From positions 62,001 through 126,000 of the forward strand of contig CAZAZQ010000009.1 of assembly GCA_964489705.1 (NCBI GenBank): a stretch of DNA of 64,000 nt. The letters are read 5' to 3'. Numbering within the stretch: position 1 is the first letter of the stretch; the number at the start of each line of letters is the position of its first letter. Origin of the DNA: CAZAZQ01 sp964489705 (GTDB taxonomy: Bacteria > Zixibacteria > MSB-5A5 > GN15 > FEB-12). Below the pieces are notes generated by a model. The model was not told the DNA's origin. It searched no databases and saw only the letters and a list, made by a program, of their open reading frames with translations. Of the stretch, positions 59,355-64,000 are shown piece after piece. The translations under genes and the position numbers were made by a program.

Positions 59355-59415
59355 TCCTGCTGGACCTGGCAGTAAGCTGTGAGGTTGTTTACGCGAAGCT
59401 ACAGGTCCAGCAGGA
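59355..59415 (+). ncRNA. Long-stem hairpin 2 in untranslated region
   Basis: TCCTGCTGGACCTG (59355-59368) pairs perfectly over 14 bp with CAGGTCCAGCAGGA (59402-59415). The loop is again 33 bases. It is followed by A8, so on the minus strand it could also end transcription. A smaller stem, TCACTCCT (59484-59491)/AGGAGTGA (59507-59514), follows. Confidence 0.5.
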
Positions 59416-59538
59416 AAAAAAGAAGTAAAAATGACACGGAAAATTGACCACCTTTTTGATGGACTTAACACAAAATCCCTCCTTCACTCCTTTACCGTTC
59501 CCACTTAGGAGTGAATTTCACCTTCTTTTCTCTGCTAC

Positions 59539-59600
59539 TCGTCGAGCCTGGAGCACACTCACATAAGGACGCGTTGAGCCAGGCTCGGCGAATTTTTTCT
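59539..59600 (+). terminator. Long-stem hairpin 3, terminator-like
   Basis: TCGTCGAGCCTGG (59539-59551) pairs over 13 bp with CCAGGCTCGGCGA (59579-59591), one G-U pair, loop of 27 bases. It is followed by ATTTTTT. It may end the transcript begun at 59109. The following 59603-59731 holds no supported gene. Confidence 0.5.
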
Positions 59601-59704
59601 CATGAAAACAATATTTTTTAGTTGGAATTGTAGTAGGCTGCTTGCAACTTTCTCTTGTACTGCTTGCTTGTTGGTGTGATGGTTCATGAGTCTATCACAA
59701 GAGC

Positions 59705-59720
59705 TTGTATCTTACCTGAA
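59705..59720 (+). repeat. Left copy of a 16-bp direct repeat flanking the restriction-modification pair
   Basis: TTGTATCTTACCTGAA here and TTGTATCTTACATGAA at 61938-61953 differ at one base. They bracket the AT-rich two-gene island and may record its insertion. Confidence 0.4.
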
Positions 59721-59731
59721 CAATGAAGCAC

Positions 59732-59760
59732 TTGCTATTATCAAAAGCTGTTCGTATTTT
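59732..59760 (+). promoter_or_regulatory. Promoter of the methyltransferase gene
   Basis: TTGCTA (59732-59737), 17-bp spacer, TATTTT (59755-59760); short leader with TAAGGA 8 bases before the ATG. No control-protein (C-box) sites are evident. Confidence 0.55.
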
Positions 59761-59780
59761 TCTCTTGTAAGGATGGAATT

Positions 59781-60584
59781 ATGGATACAAAGGAATACGT
59801 GTCTAGAGAAAAAATCAAATTAGACGGAAAAACGTGGCTACAATATTCAATATCTATCTGGTCGGACATTCGTAAGTCTGCAGAAGAAAATGGCATATCG
59901 CATCCCGCAATTTTTCCAATAATGCTGCCAGAAAGATTAATAAGAATTTACAGTCAGGAAGACGAACTCATCCTCGACCCTTTTGCGGGGTCAGGATCTA
60001 CACTTATTGCTGCTCAAAACCTCAAAAGATATAGTGTGGGAGTCGAACTGTCTGAAAAATTTATAAGACTTTATAAAGAAAGAAAAAAGAAGTTGTCGCT
60101 CTTCGACAACAAAGAACACGAACCGATTTTAGTCAAGGGTGATGCAAGAGATTTACATAAATTTGTAGAAGACGAATCTGTTCAATTGACTATCACCTCT
60201 CCTCCTTACTGGGATATCCTTAATCAAAAGAGAACCGCCGACAACAAAGAAATCAGAACATATGGTGATAAAGAAACTGATTTGGGCAACATCACATCGT
60301 ACCAAGATTTTCTTCACGCCTTAAACGAGGTGTTCACAAGCGTCTATCGAGCGACCCGAAAGGGTGGTTTCTGCTGCGTTGTTGTCATGGACATAAGGAA
60401 AAAAGATAAGTTCTATCCATTTCATCTTCACATTGCAGATTTTATGTCGAGAATTGGGTATTCATTAGATGACATAATCATATGGGATCGGAGACAAGAA
60501 TATAACAACCTGCGACCGCTTGGATATCCGTATGTCTTCAGAATTAATAAGGTGCATGAATTCATCCTTATATTCAAAAAATGA
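59781..60584 (+). CDS. DNA methyltransferase, SPPY type (probable N4-cytosine), permuted order
   Basis: 267 residues. Motif X-like HPAIFPIMLPERLIRIY (41-57), motif I LDPFAGSGST (65-74), motif II GVELSEKF, and motif IV TSPPYWDIL (139-147). The order X-I-II-IV is circularly permuted relative to the beta class. TSPPY favours N4-cytosine modification, though N6-adenine cannot be excluded. It is short, with little room for a target-recognition domain beyond about 150-240. Its AT-rich, AAA/ATA-heavy codon use differs from neighbours, suggesting transfer. It overlaps the nuclease gene by ATGA. It probably protects host sites from that nuclease. Confidence 0.93.
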   Translation: MDTKEYVSREKIKLDGKTWLQYSISIWSDIRKSAEENGISHPAIFPIMLPERLIRIYSQEDELILDPFAGSGSTLIAAQNLKRYSVGVELSEKFIRLYKERKKKLSLFDNKEHEPILVKGDARDLHKFVEDESVQLTITSPPYWDILNQKRTADNKEIRTYGDKETDLGNITSYQDFLHALNEVFTSVYRATRKGGFCCVVVMDIRKKDKFYPFHLHIADFMSRIGYSLDDIIIWDRRQEYNNLRPLGYPYVFRINKVHEFILIFKK

Positions 60585-61915
60585 AAGTAGAGTTACTTCA
60601 AAATTCCGACAATACTTTTTTAGAAGCGTTGAAAGATGGGTTAGAATGGGCTGATACTCTTTATCTTGGAGTTGCTTACGCTTCCTATAGTGCTTTCGAG
60701 GCTCTCAAAGACGGCTTTCATAAATTCTTGAGAAATGACGGAAAATTGAGGGCTCTTTTTGACATAGAAGAATTCATCACTGAAAAGAGACTCATCGAAG
60801 AACTTGCCACAATCCCTGGGGATTCAGAGTGTAAAGTTTTTATAACTACACAGTCTGAAGTGAGCTTTCCCCGCCATTACCACCCAAAGTTTTACCTTTT
60901 TTGCAACAGAGAATCGTACCGAGTAATAGTAGGCTCCTCAAATTTCACTCAGGGTGGAATAGAGAAAAATATTGAATGCAATCTCAGCATTTACAATAGA
61001 CGAGACGAACTCTTTGTCGACTTTCAAAAATACTTTGATACACTTTGGTCGGCGGAATATTCCATAAATGTGCTTGAGCATGGAGATCTGCTGGACGTTT
61101 ATCAGCAAGCATTTCAAAGAAGCGTCAAAGAAGACGAAACGAAAGCGAGAAAACTTCAAACCCTCCGAAAGAAGGTCTTAAACAAGTCACAACAAATCGT
61201 TCGATCAAAGAAAAACGTCTTGAACGAAGATTTCGCATATTTATTGGGACTTCTAAGTGCAAACAGTGAAATAGACTTCCAAAACAGAGAATTGGTCATA
61301 AACTTGAAGAGAGGATTAGCTAACAAAGGTAAACCGGACGAAGGCTATTATTACAATCCTGATATAAGTAATTACAAAATATCTCAATACGATGCACACA
61401 AGAGAGATGTAGAGAGAATAACTGAGAAATTGAAGTCACTATTTGATCATTTGGGAGCTGATGATAAAATAGTTGCCCATAATCCGGCTGGTTATCACTT
61501 TGAGATCCGCATCAAATTCAATAGAAACTCGATAGTCTTTCGAGAAATAGAGAAATTGAACCTTAACATTCAGCGAGGGAAGATTACTCCTTTTGTTCCT
61601 GAGGTTGTTGCTGGCTCTAACAACAGGAAGCTCATTACCTCGTTCCTAAGAGGGTATTGCGATCTTAAAAGTAGAATTAGTGTAAGCGATGGCATCTATG
61701 AAAAGAAAAAAGGAAGTTACAGCCTTCTGAGAATGGGTATTAGTTTTCCAAGTAATGATCCCGAACTTCTCGAGCAATTTGTTGAGCTTTTTAGGAAAAT
61801 TGGTGTTGAGAAAGGTAAAGGACTTAGTGTTACTGACCCCACAAAGAGGACAAGAGAAAACCTGATACGGATCGACGTTAGGTACGTTCCTTATGAATTG
61901 GTTGGAACACACTAG
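60581..61915 (+). CDS. Phospholipase-D-type nuclease fused to a LAGLIDADG-like domain, probable restriction enzyme
   Basis: 444 residues. N-terminal domain (1-175) has one PLD motif: His101-Pro-Lys103 in HYHPKFYLF, then VIVGSSNFTQGGIEKNIE (116-133), as in BfiI and NgoFVII-type restriction enzymes, which cut without metal as dimers. A charged linker (180-212) joins a C-terminal domain with two LAGLIDADG-like helices, FAYLLGLLSANSEI (218-231) and SFLRGYCDLKSRI (354-366), and the flanking ISFPSNDPELLEQFVELFRKIGV. Homing-type catalytic acids are mostly lost, so this part may serve only for DNA recognition. Codon use is AT-rich like the methyltransferase. Confidence 0.85.
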   Translation: MKVELLQNSDNTFLEALKDGLEWADTLYLGVAYASYSAFEALKDGFHKFLRNDGKLRALFDIEEFITEKRLIEELATIPGDSECKVFITTQSEVSFPRHYHPKFYLFCNRESYRVIVGSSNFTQGGIEKNIECNLSIYNRRDELFVDFQKYFDTLWSAEYSINVLEHGDLLDVYQQAFQRSVKEDETKARKLQTLRKKVLNKSQQIVRSKKNVLNEDFAYLLGLLSANSEIDFQNRELVINLKRGLANKGKPDEGYYYNPDISNYKISQYDAHKRDVERITEKLKSLFDHLGADDKIVAHNPAGYHFEIRIKFNRNSIVFREIEKLNLNIQRGKITPFVPEVVAGSNNRKLITSFLRGYCDLKSRISVSDGIYEKKKGSYSLLRMGISFPSNDPELLEQFVELFRKIGVEKGKGLSVTDPTKRTRENLIRIDVRYVPYELVGTH

Positions 61916-61937
61916 AGGAGAATTTTTCTCACAGATT

Positions 61938-61953
61938 TTGTATCTTACATGAA
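61938..61953 (+). repeat. Right copy of the 16-bp direct repeat
   Basis: TTGTATCTTACATGAA, 15 of 16 matching the left copy at 59705. A second, weaker pair (GAATTTTTTCTCA at 59590; GAATTTTTCTCA at 61920) lies near both ends but at different spacing. Confidence 0.4.
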
Positions 61954-62041
61954 TTCTAAAAACGCTTAATGGCTTGTTTCCGCTCAATTTTGGCTAAAAA
62001 CCTAAGGCTCTGTGCTTCGTTCCGTACACTGACACAAAAAA

Positions 62042-62911
62042 ATGACAACTAAACTCACCATCCTTGCTGCTGTACTGGCGGCGTTTCTATACACCCTCGA
62101 AATTTCCCGTCACCCGGCTGATACCTCTACCCCTCCCGTTCCCGGTGACCGTTCGCTTATCAATCCCGCGGGGGAGACAGTGGAAACTCGGATTCTGCCG
62201 CCGCCGGGTTATGTGCGTTCGACCGTTGGTGAAGGCACTTTTGCCCGTTATTTGAGGCAACTGCCGATCAAACCCCACGGCGCCCCCCTTCGGCTTTTTG
62301 ACGGCACTGTCAAGCCGAACAACGGCCTCTATGTCGCAGTCGTGGATATGGATATCGGCGACAAAGACCTGCATCACTGTGCCGATGCCGTCATCCGGCT
62401 TCGAGCGGAATATCTGTGGCGTACCAAGCAGTATAACAAAATTCATTTCAATTTCACCAACGGCTTTCGCGCCGACTACTCGGAATGGATGAAAGGAAAA
62501 CGGATTGTCGTGAAAGGGAATGATGCGTTTTGGGTAGATAGTGCCGTTCCTTCCAATACCTACCAAGATTTATGGGACTATCTTGAAATGGTTTTCACGT
62601 ACGCCGGTACCCTTTCCCTTTCTCAGGAACTTCAGCCGGTAAGCCTTTCGGATATGCACATCGGCGATATCTTTATTCAGGGTGGTTTGCCGGGACATGC
62701 CGCCATCGTCGTCGATATGGCAGTGAATCCCGAACGGCGGGAGAAACTCTTCCTCTTAGCTCAAAGCTTCATGCCTGCCCAGGAAATTCACCTCCTCGAG
62801 AACCCGGCGGATCCAAAAATCAGCCCGTGGTATCCGGCAAGCTTCGAAGATTCTCTTCTCACGCCGGTACGCACCTTTGGCAAAAATGACCTGAAAAGAT
62901 TCGGGGAATAG
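62042..62911 (+). CDS. DUF4846-family exported protein
   Basis: 289 residues. A signal anchor (LTILAAVLAAFLYTLEI) is followed by the family pattern: TRILPPPGYVR, GTFARYLRQLPIKPHG, YVAVVDMDIGDKDLHHCADAVIRLRAEYLW, FTNGFRADYSEWMKG and the C-terminal LPGHAAIVVDMAVNP...LAQSFMPAQEIHLL...SPWY. The function of the family is unknown to me; the conserved Cys/His in LHHCADA and GHAAIVVD hint at an enzyme of the NlpC-like sort, which I cannot confirm. No clear ribosome-binding site precedes the ATG. Confidence 0.88.
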   Translation: MTTKLTILAAVLAAFLYTLEISRHPADTSTPPVPGDRSLINPAGETVETRILPPPGYVRSTVGEGTFARYLRQLPIKPHGAPLRLFDGTVKPNNGLYVAVVDMDIGDKDLHHCADAVIRLRAEYLWRTKQYNKIHFNFTNGFRADYSEWMKGKRIVVKGNDAFWVDSAVPSNTYQDLWDYLEMVFTYAGTLSLSQELQPVSLSDMHIGDIFIQGGLPGHAAIVVDMAVNPERREKLFLLAQSFMPAQEIHLLENPADPKISPWYPASFEDSLLTPVRTFGKNDLKRFGE

Positions 62912-63053
62912 GTTTATCTTCCCACCGACGTGCTTCCTGGGAAGTTTTGTTCCTGTTTCAGCGCTCACTGGGGTAAGCCAAGACAAGTTTGCCGTAGATA
63001 TGAAAAAGCCTTGCCCTCTCACGGAAATCAAACGAGTGAAATTTTGATGCTCG

Positions 63054-63091
63054 AAAGCCCTTGGAGAGAACGAACCTTCCCCGAGGGCTTT
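63054..63091. terminator. Hairpin between convergent genes
   Basis: AAAGCCCTTGG (63054-63064) pairs with CCGAGGGCTTT (63081-63091), one G-U pair. It lies between the plus-strand gene ending at 62911 and the minus-strand gene ending at 63136, so it could stop both. T-tracts are short. Confidence 0.5.
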
Positions 63092-63135
63092 ATCTTACCC
63101 TGCTTTTACGAGATAACGGCAACAACCGTTTCTGT

Positions 63136-63606
63136 TTACGACTCGCTTTGAATCGTCTTGAAGCTGTAAATTTTCCACTTGCCGTTCACTTTGTGCAAGC
63201 CGAACTTCGTCCGGTAGGCATGGGAACGTTCTTTGTCGATGAACGTCACCTCCACGGTTGCTGTTTCGCCCATTACTTCCGAGGTGTTGATGATGCGTTG
63301 CAAGGAAAACCAGCGTTGTTTGGTCAACCCGTTGCCGGTCAAATCGTCCAGGATCTGCTCCGGGTTGGTGAAGACCCGCGGACTGTCGGTTTGAAGGGCG
63401 TAATCTTCCTGGTAATTGCGCATCAGTTCCGCCAAGTCCAGAATGTGGGCGAGGGTGGCTTTGTCGTCCTTTTCCATGGCTCCGAACATCGTTATCACCA
63501 CCGATTTCGGGTCCGACAACTTACCGGACGACGAGCACCCGCTCAGCGTCAATACCCCCACCAGTATTCCAACCGTCAAAAGCATCAAAAGTCGTTTGTT
63601 CTTCAT
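63136..63606 (-). CDS. Lipoprotein, DUF4878-like
   Basis: 156 residues. Signal peptide MKNKRLLMLLTVGILVGVLTLSGC (Cys24), then an NTF2-like alpha+beta unit (DPKSVVITMFGAMEKDDKA; ATVEVTFIDKERSHAYRTKF; GLHKVNGKWKIYSF), as in DUF4878. The role is unknown. It starts 3 bases after the end of the upstream barrel gene, so the two are co-transcribed. Confidence 0.8.
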   Translation of the reverse strand: MKNKRLLMLLTVGILVGVLTLSGCSSSGKLSDPKSVVITMFGAMEKDDKATLAHILDLAELMRNYQEDYALQTDSPRVFTNPEQILDDLTGNGLTKQRWFSLQRIINTSEVMGETATVEVTFIDKERSHAYRTKFGLHKVNGKWKIYSFKTIQSES

Positions 63607-63609
63607 GGC

Positions 63610-64000
63610 TTACATCCCACCCGTTAACGTTACCCGATGACTCTCACCGAGTTCGGCACCCGGTGAGAAGGAATATGCGATATGCAGTTTTTTTATGTCA
63701 ACACCAAACCCCAACGACAGTCCCGCCCACGAATCGTTCGAGAGGCTGCTGCGGAAGTTGGAGCCGAAGCTGTTCCAACCGAGGCGAAGGTACAGCGGTT
63801 TGAATTCGTAGTAATCGATCCCGGCGGCGACGACTATGGAATTGTCGGTCGGTACAATCACGTCACCGGCGATGGTGAACTTGTATCCCATAGGACGGTA
63901 AAACATCCCGCCGCGAACGGTGAGGGGGAGCCGGTCCTTGGTCGAGCCCAGGGCACTCAGTTGGGTGCCGAGATTTTGAATCATTGCCCCAACACCAAAC
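63610..64000 (-). CDS. PorV-like outer-membrane protein, C-terminal part (cut by window edge)
   Basis: At least 130 residues, open at the right edge of the window (FGVGAMIQNLGTQLSALGS is in frame up to base 64000). NLGT followed by LPLTVRGGMFYRP, FTIAGDVIVPTDNSIVVAAGIDY and WAGLSLGFGVDIKKLHIAYSF is the C-terminal half of PorV/UPF0164-type barrels. The methionine at 63984 is internal, not the start. It forms an operon with the DUF4878-like lipoprotein. Confidence 0.82.
   Translation of the reverse strand, partial: FGVGAMIQNLGTQLSALGSTKDRLPLTVRGGMFYRPMGYKFTIAGDVIVPTDNSIVVAAGIDYYEFKPLYLRLGWNSFGSNFRSSLSNDSWAGLSLGFGVDIKKLHIAYSFSPGAELGESHRVTLTGGM

Noticed and set aside
59539..59591. Large-loop hairpins considered as integron attC sites or retron RNA
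   Set aside because: No integrase, reverse transcriptase or R-box core sites (GTTRRRY) are present.
59686..59823. 45-codon plus-strand frame starting MSLSQELVSY
   Set aside because: Overlaps the methyltransferase promoter, ribosome-binding site and start, and lacks its own ribosome-binding site.

Overview
The window looks like about 64 kb of chromosome from an uncultivated Gram-negative bacterium of the FCB group, most likely candidate phylum Zixibacteria or a close relative. This is inferred from protein style, not from a marker-gene tree. The clues are secreted proteins with C-terminal sorting modules (PNPFNP...GxYxYRL) and dockerin-like GDADxSGTxNVADxTxLxxYLFKGGPAP repeats, PorV-like outer-membrane proteins, many short lipoproteins, a BamA-type patatin, and an anaerobic PFOR. 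Codon use is moderately GC-rich except in one AT-rich island at about 59.7-61.9 kb. No CRISPR array, transposase, integrase or phage gene was seen.

Layout. 0-6.7 kb: partial tRNA-His, a lipoprotein with a seven-repeat propeller, and miaA-mutL. 6.9-14.8 kb: secreted and outer-membrane proteins (sorted propeller protein, dockerin M14 peptidase, two barrels, TolB-like protein) with rpmB and a cobalamin adenosyltransferase. 15-19.9 kb: an IscR-like Rrf2 regulator, dcd and pyruvate:ferredoxin oxidoreductase, all on the minus strand. 20.5-27.4 kb: patatin-BamA protein, then trmH-type methylase, a DUF4097-like protein and a barrel-SppA fusion. 27.6-33.7 kb: an H1-like/SWIB chromatin protein, a membrane metallophosphatase, a beta-helix protein, a lipoprotein, an SLC13 transporter and tRNA-Lys. 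33.9-41.1 kb: TrkA-TrkH and an overlapping five-gene run dprA-IMPACT-pfkB-PAP2-macro. 41.3-54.1 kb: TPR and other lipoproteins, an ABC-2 exporter, a lone REC protein, HflX, CoaX, a Cys-rich HMA protein, a PorV-like protein, GNAT and TrxB. Two clusters of small palindromes lie at 46.4-46.8 and 48.5-48.9 kb.

54.2-62 kb is the most unusual part. Two sensor histidine kinases are bracketed by two excellent sigma-54 promoters. The first appears to drive a compact structured RNA of about 105 nt ending in a U-run. The second is preceded by a cluster of ATTCGTAAA/TTTACGAAT sites that look like activator binding sites, and it is followed by about 650 bp holding long-stem hairpins and one small ORF with a ribosome-binding site. 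Directly after this is an AT-rich two-gene restriction-modification candidate: a permuted SPPY-type DNA methyltransferase overlapping, by ATGA, a nuclease that joins a phospholipase-D domain to a LAGLIDADG-like domain.

Promoters can be read well here. Many genes show TTGACA-like and TATAAT-like boxes 16-18 bp apart. In at least four genes (mutL, dprA, hflX and the lipoprotein at 37060) the -10 box ends only 6-7 bp before the start codon, which predicts leaderless mRNAs. All functional calls rest on motifs read by eye; no database search was possible.
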